Made by a program: the position numbers and the translations under genes. A stretch of 64,000 bases of DNA, taken from NCBI GenBank assembly GCA_946811695.1, contig OX328132.1:58928449-58992448 (forward strand). Direction: 5' to 3'. This document shows, piece by piece, positions 1-11,323 of the stretch. Numbering within the stretch: the first letter of the stretch is position 1; every line of letters starts with the position of its first letter. The stretch comes from Gonocerus acuteangulatus (Eukaryota; Arthropoda; Insecta; Hemiptera; Coreidae). Under the pieces are notes generated by a model that had not been told where the DNA came from, ran no database searches, and worked only from the letters and a program-made list of their open reading frames with translations.

Positions 1-240
1 ATCATCAAAAAAGAAGTTTACTTCGGAACACATCACATGGGGAAAGAGATGGAAGAAAGTTATCTTCAGCGATAAAAATCAGTTTAATCTGGATGGTCCT
101 GAAGGATATCGATATGTTTTTATGATTTGCGAAAAGAAAAAAAAAGTTGTTTAGTATCCGTCAAATGGGAGGAGTAGGTATTATGGTTTGGGCTGGGATA
201 GGATACTATGGAAAGACAGAATTAGACATCGTCCGGAAGC
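1..240 (+). pseudogene. Tc1-like transposase fragment, catalytic region
   Basis: From about position 29 one frame reads a Tc1-family core, with FSDKNQFNLDGPEG at about 76-117 (the segment holding the second catalytic Asp of Tc1 transposases). A stop follows near 151. The reading continues in another frame with MGGVGIMVWAGIGYYGKTEL at about 165-226, which matches the family segment just downstream. The piece is therefore a frameshifted remnant and probably began left of the window. It runs into an opposite-strand Tc1 N-terminus starting at 421, so the two halves are not one ordinary gene. Family assignment is by motif recognition only. Confidence 0.75.
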
Positions 241-255
241 ATATTAATTGTTGAC

Positions 256-421
256 AGAGGAGAAGAGCTGACCCTTGCTTGTTCACAAATTTCTGTCGTA
301 TTGGCCTAAGGAAAGTCCTTATGAAATGCCTAATTCTATTGAAAGGTCGAGCGATTTTCGATATAATCCAATTTTTATCGTGCAATGTTTTAATCAAACG
401 TTTTTCGCTCTCAGACAACAC
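256..421 (-). pseudogene. Tc1-like transposase N-terminus (HTH)
   Basis: The minus-strand frame starting at 421 opens with MLSESEKRLIKTLHDKNW and continues ISKIARPFNRIRHFI, the typical first helix-turn-helix (paired-like DNA-binding) domain of Tc1-family transposases. Similarity fades after about 45 residues. The start codon lies about 113 bp inside the inner terminal motif (534-556), as expected for the 5' end of such an element. The rest of the transposase is missing and is replaced by the plus-strand catalytic fragment. Confidence 0.7.
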
Positions 422-533
422 TTTTTCCTCTAGTTATTACTTAATCAGGTTTAATTAGACTCGCTGATTGAATTAATGGATGTATTGTTCACTAAAACTG
501 TTCCTATGACAAGATTTAGATAAGAATTGAGTG

Positions 534-751
534 GGTGGCCTATACTTTTGTCGCGCCTTAATATTTACATTTCAGCTAATCCTTAGGCAAGAAGGATCAG
601 TATTCATTACAGACATGTTCTTCCAAAAGTCAGTGACATTAGAACATTATGTATTTGCTTTGGCTAATATGTAACATTAAATAATGACAAAAACTAATAT
701 AATATAAGGTGGCCTATAATTTTGTCGGGGAGTGTAAGTGAGACTCCACTG
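534..751 (-). mobile_element. Tc1-like terminal region with doubled (IR/DR-type) motifs
   Basis: Two copies of a GGTGGCCTATA(C/A)TTTTGTCG motif lie at 534-556 and 708-730, 174 bp apart in the same orientation. Read on the minus strand the outer end is TACAGTGGAGTCTCACTTAC, the classic TA target plus CAGTGG start of Tc1 elements (boundary near 751, TA at 752-753). Paired direct repeats inside each inverted repeat are the IR/DR layout of Sleeping Beauty-like Tc1 elements, where both are transposase binding sites. The other end is not in the window. Confidence 0.65.
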
Positions 752-753
752 TA

Positions 754-1925
754 TATAAAATGGCACCGAATAATGGCGCAGCATTAAATTGCAAAAAACG
801 GTTATTGGTGTTTGAAACTACACATTTTCAACTATCATATGAATAAAAACTCAGTATGGCATTCTTTGGCTATCGTAAACTATTTGTCCACAGAAAATTA
901 ACTTTTTTTTCTTTCTCTTTAAGAAAAACACCTTTGATTCAAAGATAAAATGTTTGTGTATTCCATTAATTTATATCAAATAAGTTCATAAATACCCCTT
1001 AATTTTTGTTTCTATGATAACAGTATAAACCAAATTAAAAACTGATTAATTGAACTGCACCAATACACTCGGTAACTATGTCGAAATTAGACTAAGCAGC
1101 TTCTCGCATATTTTACCACAAATGCAAGTACCCCTAACTTGCCAAGGACCGAAGGAAATTAGAAAATATTACGAATTCGCCTTATCTAAAGTATGTCTAA
1201 TAATATAATCACCTTAGTTTGATGATCTGTTTACTTTTGTTTTGCCCATCTAGTTATGGAAATCGGTCCACTGTGCTACGTTTCGTTAAGCCAGGTCAAC
1301 TCGCAGCATTTTACGGGTTAATGTAGGCGAACATTTGATCTTATTTTATTAAATATCAAGAAAACGGTTGCGAATTCGTCTTATGTAAAAAAGAACCATT
1401 TTAAATCTTAATAGATCACTTACACAAAATTCGTTATGCAATTATTGATAGAAAGACCTACGTCGTAAAAATCAATCTGCTTTGTTCCTCGGAACAATTA
1501 TTTCTGTGTCCCCCATTTTTTTTTTTTTTTTTTTAAGTTAGCAGTAAAATTAATTTTTCAAGAAAACATAGCACTTAAAAGTGAGAAATATCTTTGCATT
1601 ATTTTCTGTTTTTAATAGAGCTTTCCTTAATAATAAGCGGAAGTCTAATAGAAGTTTCAGCTGAGTATTGGCCACTTTGAGCTCTTAAAATCTCGCTTTT
1701 TTGTGGAAATTGTATTGCAGGAGATGTCGAAATTTGTTTAACAGTAAAATTAATTAGTGTGCGTTTCCTACAAAAATAACAAACAATCTGAAAACAAAAT
1801 ATTAACACTTTTTATTTAAACCTTTCCAAACGATAAGAGAGATAAGAAAGATATTTTAGATTAAAGAAATAGCAAAAAATAATAATATTTGCCCTGGTGA
1901 GCTCAGATGAAAGCAGAAAACATAA
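754..1925. other. no recognisable feature
   Basis: AT-rich sequence with a T-run at about 1517-1534. I see no coding similarity and no repeat ends here. Confidence 0.5.
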
Positions 1926-1927
1926 AA

Positions 1928-2032
<105 letters not shown>

Positions 2033-2059
2033 CATAATCAGCCTTACCATTAAGACATT

Positions 2060-2560
2060 TTTTAATGAATAATTAATGATTTTTCACTCTTTATTCATTA
2101 TTTTTATACATTTAAAATAATGTGGTTTATGGAATAACAAACTCAGATTCTTTAAGTTCAGTAAACAATATCACTTAAATAAATAATTTTCATTAAAAGT
2201 AAGAAAACGTTTAATTAACTTAGTCATTTGTTATAGAAAATAATGTTAAAATAAATCACATTTATTCAACGAAAAACGTCAGTCAAGTAAATCAATTTCA
2301 TTCAAACAATTGTTTCATGCGAATAAATAATTTTTATTCAATAAACCTTTTCATTCAATAAATAATTTTTATTCGATAAAAATTTTCATTCAATAAATAT
2401 TTTTTATTCTATAAAAATTTTCATTTAATAAATCATTGTTATTCAATAATGAATAAAAAATAAAAAAATTATTCATGGAATTATCTGAATAATGAATGAA
2501 ATATTATTCATTGTTCAGAATGAAATAACAGATTTATTCATTATCCAGAATGATTTTTGC
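2060..2560. repeat. degenerate tandem array of ATTCAATAAATAA-type units
   Basis: Repeated variants of ATTCAATAAATAATTTTT, ATTCGATAAAAATTTTC and AATGAATAATTATTCA recur many times, clearest at 2320-2460. The units are short (about 20-30 bp) and variable, consistent with an old AT-rich minisatellite. No coding content. Confidence 0.6.
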
Positions 2561-2849
2561 CCACACTGTAGCGGACTAGGTCGACTCTTATAGATTAGAG
2601 GACTAGTGGTTCCTAGATAAAAATACCTGCGACGTGTAATGAGTGTCACCAAAAAAAAAATTAAAATACTTGAATGCCTCTCACAAAAATTAATATTAAT
2701 TCTAATAATAATTAATCCTCAAAACAATTAATTTTAATAACAAGCAGATATCGATACTTGAAAAGATGACACAGTTCCTGCGAATAGGGCATTTAACTAT
2801 ATTTGGCAGAAATATTTCGAGTATTATGTATTATGAACCACCCGTTTTG

Positions 2850-2850
<1 letters not shown>

Positions 2851-2907
<57 letters not shown>
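2851..2907 (+). repeat. poly(A) tract
   Basis: About 57 consecutive A. It may be the tail of a retroposon, but no recognisable body lies immediately upstream. Confidence 0.9.
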
Positions 2908-2909
<2 letters not shown>

Positions 2910-2937
2910 TTCATAGTAGATTGACATTCAGGCGAGT

Positions 2938-3190
2938 ATATAACTCAAAACTCCATAACCGAGTGGCCAGTGTGGTTTCTGATCTAATATTCCAGGGCGG
3001 GCTGTAATGGGTTAATGGGTTGCACTCGTCTCCACTAGGCGCGGAAAGCGCAGCACTACTGCATCAGAACTGTGTTGCATTAGTTTTCAACCAGGAGTTC
3101 ACTCCTGTCTGCCTACTGATTAGTTGGGAGTTAGCAGGCAGATTATCCCTAATGCAGCAAAAGTTCTTGTCGGCAATAAAACTTGATTGT
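2938..3190 (+). repeat. possible SINE-like sequence
   Basis: Starts with AACCGAGTGGCCAGTGTGG, which resembles a pol III A-box region of a tRNA-Ser/Leu-like head. A GC-richer body than its surroundings follows. No convincing B box, tail or target duplication was seen, so this is only a suggestion. Confidence 0.25.
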
Positions 3191-3224
3191 CAATGACGTC
3201 ACATATACTACCTAATAATCTAAA

Positions 3225-4400
3225 CTAGGTGTAAGCAACCTTTGACATTTTGTGGGCCAAACTTTAGTGCGCAAATATTGCGGGCCGCGTACATGGTTCA
3301 TAATATAATAACATAGGATTTTTTTTTAACGCATTATAGCGATGTACACCTTACATTTTTTTATATATTACATTATTGTCTACATGTTTACATTGTTTAT
3401 ATATTATTCAATTATATTATATTACGTTATTGAGTAAATATTTATATCGTTTTTATATTATTACATTATATTAAATTACATTATTCTGTATATTTACATG
3501 TATATATTATTAAATCATATTACGTTATTATAATTCTGTATATATAACCAAGGCCTAATACAATTATACTTACCATTTTACAATAAATACTATATACATA
3601 TATATAATATAAATCTAATTATACAGCTAATGATGCGTACAATTGTTTTTGAAAAGTGATCAAATTCACGGTTAATTGTTTATCATTAAAAGCGATGCCG
3701 ATTCACAAAAATTAAGCTAGTTTTGAAATGATGCAATCAGTTGGGAGAAAAAACCTTACATGGATAATGAAGAACAAAAAAATTCCCCCCTTTTCTTCCT
3801 TTTCCTCTCCCCCCCCCCTCTATTCTTTCTCCTTCTACTTTTGGGAGAGCTGTTTGGTCCACCTTAATGCTATTTATTTTATATTTTGTCAAATATGTTG
3901 ATGTCTTTTAGGTGTGAGAGTCTCTTGTCAATATGAGGGCTGCCATCTCCAAGGAGTTCTGTCATGTCGTAAGGAATGTCCGAATTAAGTCGTGATTGAC
4001 AGTCAGTTAAGATATGTTTTACGGTTATGTCGCTGTTGCGTTTGAGTCAGCCGTGTATGTCCGATTCTCAATCTTGCAAGGGCAACTTTTTCTCGACAGT
4101 TGTCCCGGTTGGATGATTCCCAGTTTAGAATGAAACGTTTGATATTTCTTAATTTATTGTCGGTTTCGTGAGTCCATCCCTGTTTCCATTTTTCGAGTAT
4201 TGTTTTTCGAGTTTTGTTTGTTGAGAGGATTTTAAAGTAGTGTTCATAATTTTTAGCGTCGATGTCAGACATGAAATAATACGACAATGTCATTGTTAAA
4301 AATATTCATTAAAATAAAAAAATAAATGAAAAAAAAATCGTGAAATTTGGAATTATTACAAATTACAAAAGTTAAATAGCGACACGGGATCAATGAGACA
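3225..4400. mobile_element. hAT-like repeat interrupted by a LINE fragment
   Basis: The stretch 3225-3310 (AACCTTTGACATTTTG, then GGGCCAAACTTTAGTG and GCGGGCCGCG) matches 32120-32215. The stretch 4255-4400 (GAAATAATACGACAATG and onward) matches 32245-32395. In the second locus the two parts are adjacent, so here about 0.9 kb including a LINE 3' end was inserted. GGGCCAAA/GCGGGCC terminal sequence is typical of several hAT-type repeats; the superfamily call is inference. Confidence 0.5.
3879..4246 (-). pseudogene. non-LTR retrotransposon 3' end (RNase H / C-terminal)
   Basis: The minus strand reads KWKQGWTHETDNKLRNIK and VALARLRIGHTRLT, the conserved end of the RNase H region of jockey/I-type LINEs. 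After a short deletion that shifts frame it continues DITVKHILTDCQSRLNSD, the usual zinc-knuckle-like terminus, and runs to a stop at 3879-3881. The expected Cys pair before ITVKHIL is lost. Upstream residues come from the hAT-like repeat into which it is embedded. Clearly a 5'-truncated dead copy. Confidence 0.8.
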
Positions 4401-7400
4401 AACGACATCTTACTCGATCTTCCTCAGTTGGAATGATTGTGAGAAAGTAGTGTAACATTATTTTTTTTAATTGGGTTTTTCAAAATGTCTTGTGGGCCGG
4501 ATAAAATCTTACCGGGGCGAATTGTTTCCCACATATATCTAAACCATTGAGAGGAGATAGTTAACCATTGATATTGCCTAGTTAGATATTGTTGTAAGGT
4601 ACATGTAATATGAGCGTAATAAAAGTGCATGTGTATTATTTTTGCCAACGTTCTTAATAATTTAAACGTGTTAAACATTGAAAATGATGATGTATTACAA
4701 AAAATAGTCAGAAAAACTACTTTGAAACACGTGAATTTCAACATGTATTAATGGTAAAATGTTGAAACAACGTGGAAAATAAAGAGATGTAGAACGAAGC
4801 TCCAGAGTGCTCAACTTGTGGTGTCATCATTTCAATCAAACATATCTTCGCTGAATACCATGTCTATGAGAATGAGAGGTCCCGCAATTTGAGTAAAGAT
4901 ATGGGTGTCAAATATTAGAAATTAATTTGAATCTTTAACTCCTGAATAAACTATAATATGTAATATAAAATACTATAATTTAAATATTAAATTAAAGAAA
5001 AGAAAATATCATATTAGGCGATACCACGTAAGTGGTAGTAAACAAATAGAGAGAGAGAACACTTTCGAGAATAAGATGCTGTGTTTTTATTTTCTTTAGT
5101 TTCGACCCCGATATCCAAGAATCGCCCTATTACCAAGAATGATTTCAAATCGATCTTCGTGTTCGTGGAATCAACCTCACGAATTTATTCGTATCCAAGG
5201 CTGGACTTAGAGCTTTTAAATTGTTATACGATCACAACAGTCCGAATAATGTTTGCGATATTGAAAAATTTGGTTGCCGAGTTACGTAAATATTTTGTAC
5301 ACAATGCAAGCGAGTAGTATTAACGTAAAAGATCACCAATGAATCTACAGGGTGGTCCCGATGGAAATCGCCGTACTTGAGGAGTGTGTACGCTTACTAA
5401 AGTGTAGTTGAATGCCACAGAGGTGAATTTTTTACTAGCATTATTTCCCTAGATACACGTATAGGAGTTTTCATGTTTTTTTTTTATCTAAACGCTAGTT
5501 TTTGGCCATTTTTGTGCCATTTGACGATCACGCCATACGGAAAATTTAATTCTGATGACGTTTTTAAAATCCGCATCAAATTTCCTATAAGATCACATAT
5601 GAACACCATTCGGCGAAGGCATTTATGTCTCATGATATAAGGCGGACGGGACTGCAGTAAATCAAAATTGTATGTTATTCTAGTTTTTGTAAAAACCAGT
5701 TATAGTTTCACTTAGAGGTATTGATTTTTCGCGTCAAATTACACATAAATGATCTTCATTTCAAAATTCATTGTCATTTTTCAACCTGGTTAAGGATATA
5801 CACAGCAGAAATCCATATATTGTCCATATATTTTAGGGAGCTGAATTAGTAATTTTCAATCCAAGGACCTTATAATTCAAAAACTAATTTCCCAGTTCAT
5901 ATCACAACAATTCGATTGTTTTAGATGTTGGGCACATCGAGTCGCCTTCCCTAATCGTGTTTGTAATGAAACGGCGAGACTAATCTACAGGGAGGGAATT
6001 TAATGTTGCAATAAACCCCTATCAAATTACTGGCGTACCGCCAACGCTACGGTTCGATGAAATTGTGGGGAATTGCAGGGATGTTAATATATTACCATGC
6101 AATGTACCTTGGAAGTTGTGGGTAATCGAAGCGTAACAAAAATATTTCCTATTCTACAACCATTCGGCTAAAACTAATCACTACTAAAAAAATAGAGTTT
6201 TTTTCGGGCGCAGTGTCAAGCAAAACAGCGGAAATTAATTTTAAAAATGATTAAATAAAGCATTTAGCCGGGAGTTGCTGTAGCATCTGATTTTTTTTTA
6301 AACATTCACAAGAATCTCACATATTCAATGGATGAACATTGACATTACACTGCGAATCACTGACAAAACGTTTTAAACTCCGTTACCAGAACTTTCACAG
6401 CGGGTGGAGCACCTGCAAATCGACTAAACCCTAAAAGTAGGAATATACTCCCTTCTTATTTGTGAGCTTATGCGGAGAAAGAGTCTCGAGGATAGTGATC
6501 TGTATCAACAAATATTGGGCGACATTAAGGCATTCTGGTCTCGGAAAGCATTAATTACCTTGTTTTGTTATTGTTTATGTTCTGTGATTTAGAATACACT
6601 TTTCTTTAAAAACGAAAACCGAGTCAATTATTTTAAGTCTGACACGACTACTGTTTTCACTAAATGGTATACTTTGTTAATGAATTCTTTTTCAACAATT
6701 ATTTCTTTGTTAAAAAAAATACTTGAAAATTAGATTCTTTTTCACCATACCAAAATAATTGCATACAGAAGACCATTTGGTTACTGTATGCCTTGAGAAA
6801 AGGCGTAGAATAGAAAATAACCATACTTTTTCATAGCAAGATATATTATTTTTATTATTATTAATTTATTTATTGGAAATTACTGTAAGGCCCAATATCG
6901 AGCCACGTTCTGGAGCAGAGGTGGGGGATCAAGGTTTTAAAAAGGGCTGGTTTACGTCAGATGGACAGAGTCCACAACCGTTCCTGAGATCTCATCCCAG
7001 ATGGCTGTCATAGCTAAGTCAGTCAAAATATTCTCTAACCCCCCAAAATGGTAATAGTTGATAACTCTAACTAGCTGTCTCTCTCTCACTCAACTTTCTC
7101 TCTCATCTTAGCAATGTTTTACTATCTATTTCTGCGATTTAGTAATCTTAGTGTAAATTAAAGTTGTCAAACGGAATCCCGCTTCTCTCAAATATTTCCC
7201 TATTATCTATTCCTTTAAATCTCGTCCTTGCTAATCGGCCCCGTACATTACATTCTGTGTATGAGTACATCAGGCAATACGATGAAGTATGAGGGGCCTG
7301 TGCTCTAGCCCACCCAACTTGAAAGGGGCCTTCCCAATTTTCCTTGTGCCAGTGACTGGAGTCGAACAAAGATTGGTGCGCAGCAGACATTGTCGCACTT

Positions 7401-7640
7401 AAAAGAAAAGAAAGCCATTACTAACACGTCACTTGAGTGTCAATGCAGCAGATCTCTGTGCCACTGTCTCCTGAGTCGCATTGGTGGAGTCAGTGGATGG
7501 GTGTCTTCGGAATTTTCATAAATAGAATGTTTGGAGTGAAAAAGTTGGAATCTGGCTGGGGGATAAAATAAGTATAAAATAAGTACAAAACCATCTATTT
7601 TGGGTTTACGTTCCTCTCAGATTAGGCTCTAGGTCGTTAT
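4400..7640. other. mostly featureless intergenic sequence
   Basis: About 3.2 kb with no transposon ends or coding similarity that I recognise. An isolated CAGGGTGGTCCCGATGG at 5350 resembles the start of elements with CAGGGTG termini but has no partner. An open stretch at 5098-5317 follows a good splice-acceptor-like TTTTATTTTCTTTAG but matches nothing I know, so I do not call it a gene. Confidence 0.4.
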
Positions 7641-7894
7641 GGCGCAAACAAACACAGAGATGAGCAGATACAGATAGGGTCACTCATCATAATATGGTGA
7701 AAGAGAAATACTTCCAAAGGTATGATATAATAATTAGGAGGTTTAATTAAATTAGGAATTTGACTAAATTTAAAAGAGCGCAAGATAGACAAGCTCCGAA
7801 GGTAGATATTGTTCCATGGATTCCTCCAAAATAGTTGAAGAAATACTGGCGCTATAGGATTTAGGGGATGGGAAAGAGTGAAGGAGCGAGAGGA

Positions 7895-7974
7895 AGAAAG
7901 AAAAGTGTGATGAAAAATAGGAGAGGGACACAAGAAAAAAGAGGAGAGGGAGAGAGAGTGAGGATGAGAGTACG

Positions 7975-8031
<57 letters not shown>

Positions 8032-8080
8032 AGAGAAAAAGAGAGTGAGAGTGATTGTGTGTGTTTGGGAGAAAGAGAGA

Positions 8081-8156
<76 letters not shown>

Positions 8157-8275
8157 TGGTGAGAGAGATTGTGTGTGTGAGAGAGAGAAAGAGAGAGAGC
8201 GAGACATGGTGAGAGAGATTGTGTGTGTGTGTGAGAGAGAAAGAGAGAGAGCGAAAGATGGTGAGAGAGATTGCA
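7895..8275 (+). repeat. compound GA/GT microsatellite
   Basis: Long (GA)n blocks at about 7975-8028 and 8115-8150 with (GT)n at about 8085-8115, then a repeated GAGAGAGATTGTGTGTGTG unit of 50-60 bp three times. The reading frames across it are dipeptide artefacts. Confidence 0.95.
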
Positions 8276-8446
8276 GCCTGATTACAGTTGATCTCCGACT
8301 TTAATCAGAAAAGACTTTCTCTCAAGTTAAGTAAGCTCACTCTCTCTCTCTCTCTCTCACTTCTCCTTTTCTTTTCTCTATATTAAAATGTACCTATGTT
8401 ATTTTTACCAGTTACTGTTGTAGTTTAAATATAATCTCTCTAGCAC

Positions 8447-8454
8447 TCCTCTCT

Positions 8455-8495
<41 letters not shown>

Positions 8496-8671
8496 GGCGC
8501 ATCTACATCAAGGTCATTAGCGCCGACATCCAGGGTGCAGCGAGGAATTTTACCAGCGAGCCGTGGGATGATAAAATTCCTGCCGGAGGTTGGGAGTCGA
8601 ACCCACCATCTCCCGCTTATGAATCCAAGGCGCTAGCCATTAGACCACGGGAGACCCCTTCCTCTCTAAAT
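8447..8671 (-). mobile_element. tRNA-derived SINE with 12-bp target duplication
   Basis: Minus-strand element whose 5' end is near 8659. The tRNA-like head has an A box TGGTCTAATGGCTAG and a B box GGTTCGACTCC, closest to tRNA-Glu. A body follows, then the tail GGCGCTAATGACC ... GATGCGCCGT, then about 34 A (T at 8459-8492). It is flanked by exact copies of TCCTCTCTAAAT at 8447-8458 and 8660-8671, showing retroposition. No cloverleaf acceptor pairing, so not a tRNA gene. Confidence 0.9.
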
Positions 8672-9043
8672 ATTCACAATATTAATACTGTTTGCGGTAG
8701 ACTGTCCCAAAGGTGCCATACCTTGGTAATGAGCATACCGCTTTAAGGTTGTGTTTGTTCTATTTGAAAAGGGAGTGGACTGTATAGGGTTTTGGTAATG
8801 AGATGAATTTAACTTAAAATAACTTAATATAATCGGATCATTTACATTGCTTTGTAGGGGATTTATTTTGGCCAAGAAGGAGTACATTCCTGGCACCAGG
8901 CACTCAAAAAGTTTTGTTTTGACCAAAACTATCACCTGGTATCCGGGTCGACTTACCAGTAACCCGAGTATATAAATTGACATTTACTTTGTGACTTAAT
9001 TGCATTTCAATGTGTGTATGTAAATACACTCATTTCAGTATAT

Positions 9044-9046
<3 letters not shown>
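8672..9046. other. no recognisable feature
   Basis: AT-rich sequence without repeat ends or coding similarity; a (TA)n tract follows at 9048-9095. Confidence 0.4.

Positions 9047-9047
<1 letters not shown>

Positions 9048-9095
<48 letters not shown>
9048..9095. repeat. (TA)n microsatellite
   Basis: Pure TA dinucleotides, about 48 bp. Confidence 0.95.
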
Positions 9096-9096
<1 letters not shown>

Positions 9097-9554
9097 TATA
9101 ATAATCATTTTTTGGAATTTTTTTAAAAATCACTTCTCACATATGTTAATGATTTTTGTACAAAATTGTTTACTCTAGTACATCAATTACATCCGAGAAA
9201 AAATGGTTGTATCTAATGAAGATGGGTGTAGACTTGGAAATTAAATAGATTTGGAGAGAGCCCATATCCTTGAGGTTGCTCCTATATTTGTTTCGTTATA
9301 TTCAGATGGTCCCATAATGGCCCGAAAATATTTATACAATGTAGACTGAAATTTAATACAGACCCAACCCGAAATTAATTCGGGTAATCCTTTATCGGAC
9401 CAATCGATGCCTTTTGTTGCTTCTTTTGTTTATAATAAACTATCCTTCATCTGGTACTTAAATAAGTTAATTTGAAATGACAATAAATTGATAGGAGGCA
9501 GAAGGTTAATGTTTGAAAAACATAATTAAATCTCTTCCAAAACGTCTATTGTCT

Positions 9555-9597
9555 CCCTACATGTTCCATGCACAATCTGGAGCCTCATCAGGAACTA
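9555..9597 (-). ncRNA. degenerate hammerhead-like motif
   Basis: On the minus strand: CTGATGA core box, an 18-nt insert, then GAACATGTA. Compared with the better copy at 19904-19944 one A of the GAAA box is missing and stem I pairs only through wobbles (TTC with GGG). Probably a decayed relative, not an active ribozyme. Confidence 0.25.
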
Positions 9598-9738
9598 AAT
9601 ATAATATAATATAATTATTCCTAATGAGATAACAATAGTTAACTGTTGAGGTGATAAGAAGTCAAGTAACGATTTGGATTCGGCTGGAAAAAAAAACGAC
9701 AGATGTTTAGAGAAATATATATTACAGGCGTTTCGACA

Positions 9739-9740
<2 letters not shown>

Positions 9741-9769
<29 letters not shown>

Positions 9770-9825
9770 TGGCATGTCAACCCTTAAGGTCATTAACCTT
9801 TGATTGGTAATTATTGTTTAGTGAT

Positions 9826-9856
<31 letters not shown>

Positions 9857-10274
9857 CTACATACACAAGTATATCAGTATCATTCACCTATGATTACAGT
9901 AGTATTTATAATTTATAATTTTTTTTTATATATATAATTTAACGTATAACTAAAATTTGTTGTATTGAATTTTGATATAAGGTTGAATTATAATTAATTT
10001 TGTCAATTAACTTTAAGGCGTTTAAAAAGTTGAAAAGTCGCTCCACTTGGTTGATATGATGGCCTAGAATTTCATCTAAGGAGTTAGATAGTTAGTGTCG
10101 CTCTTTTAGTTGCTCATAAGCACGGCAATTCGTCAAAATTTCTTTCACAGGGAGCAGCACATTGCATGAGCTGCATATTGGTGGAGGTTTCTTTGACATA
10201 AGGAAGGCATGGGTGAGGTTTGTATTCTCATACGGGTTAACACTACTTCCTTTCTTCATGCTCTGAGCCCTCAT
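9741..10274 (-). pseudogene. non-LTR retrotransposon 3' end with 3' UTR and tail
   Basis: The minus strand from 10274 reads NTNLTHAFLM then PPPICSSCNVLLPVKEIL, the Cys-x2-Cys terminal motif of jockey/I-type LINEs. After one stop it continues SLDEILGHHINQVERLFNFL, another common terminal segment. About 200 bp of AT-rich 3' UTR follows. It ends at 9741-9800 with TAATGACCTTAAGGGTTGAC and ATGCCATT plus poly(A). That tail resembles the tails of the tRNA- and 5S-headed SINEs here. Confidence 0.75.
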
Positions 10275-10336
10275 GAGTTTAAAAAATGTGGTAAAACTGA
10301 AGGAGAGCTTCCTCAGAACCGATTTTGTTTTCTTTC

Positions 10337-10831
10337 AAATTTTGCACTATAACGTATTTTGATGCACTAAACAGGAATCCGTTAATGAAAAGTTGCTCTC
10401 AACTAGGAAATATGTTATTAAGCACTAATGTTCACTGTTATGGAGGTTATAAAATTTGGCGTAAACAGCGTATTAATAAACATGCTTATTAAGAAGAATG
10501 TCTAGGACGACTTTTGGGCAGACGCGCTATGTGTTTCCGCTCGCTACGCTCGCTCAAGAAGATATCAAAACTCTAGTCAATCCAACTCGCTGTTATGGAT
10601 AAAATTCCGATGTTTTGAGGGTTATAAATAGTTTATCGACATTTCAAATGAGAGTTCTTTGTTTCCCAATGTTAGATGTCTGCGTATGCGCATGTTTACA
10701 AATACGCTGTTTACGCTTTAACCTCAATAACAGTGAACTTTAGTGCTTAATAACTACTTTCCTGGTTGAGAGAAACTTTTTTTTAACGGATTCGTGTTTA
10801 ACGCATCAAAATACGTTATAGTGCAAAATTT
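10337..10831. mobile_element. fold-back MITE with ~145-bp terminal inverted repeats
   Basis: Left arm 10337-10484 begins AAATTTTGCACTATAACGT. The right arm, about 10689-10831, is its reverse complement with scattered differences and ends GTGCAAAATTT. The two arms also share GTTCACTGTTAT and CGTAAACAGCGTAT blocks in mirror order. The 200-bp centre is GC-richer (CCGCTCGCTACGCTCGCTCA) and has no transposase frame. Non-autonomous DNA element; superfamily unknown. Confidence 0.85.
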
Positions 10832-10859
10832 AAAAAAAAAATAAATAAATAAATAAAAA

Positions 10860-11260
10860 GTATGAGTAGAAAGTGGTTGTTGTAGGTTGCGGTGAGGCTG
10901 TGATTGTCCTGGGAGAAGTTATTTGATGAATGTAAATACAGGAAAACGAGGAGGGACATCGAGGCTGGACAATCAGCTGAAACTAGTTCGGTCGTATCCC
11001 ATAATTCTAATAGGTCATGTCAAAGCACTATCTCCCATCGAAGCACGTCCCGGGATTCTGTCTCGCCCTCTAGCTACTCACCGTCCAGTATTATTATTCT
11101 GTACAATAGATTATATTTTATCGATTTCTGAATCATTTTAACGGGATTTCTCTCTCCCTACTGGGAGGAAAGTCGTTCATGACATCAAATCGATGAAGCA
11201 ATCCAAAAATGCTGAAAACCCCATTCCCCATGGGGGACAACCAGTTGTGCCGTTTTGTGA
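10860..11260. other. no recognisable feature
   Basis: Two overlapping open frames of 72 and 75 codons occur here, but neither resembles a known family. Confidence 0.35.

Positions 11261-11263
<3 letters not shown>

Positions 11264-11317
<54 letters not shown>
11264..11317. repeat. (TA)n microsatellite next to a pogo-like end
   Basis: About 54 bp of TA dinucleotides ending just before the CAGTGG end at 11324. Confidence 0.95.
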
Positions 11318-11321
<4 letters not shown>

Positions 11322-11323
11322 CA

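Noticed and set aside
5081..5317. Terminal coding exon after a splice-acceptor-like tract
   Set aside because: The 78-codon frame matches nothing I know and polypyrimidine-AG strings are frequent by chance in AT-rich DNA.
7770..8304. 145-codon Ser-Leu and 81-codon Glu-Arg frames
   Set aside because: Artefacts of GA/GT dinucleotide repeats.
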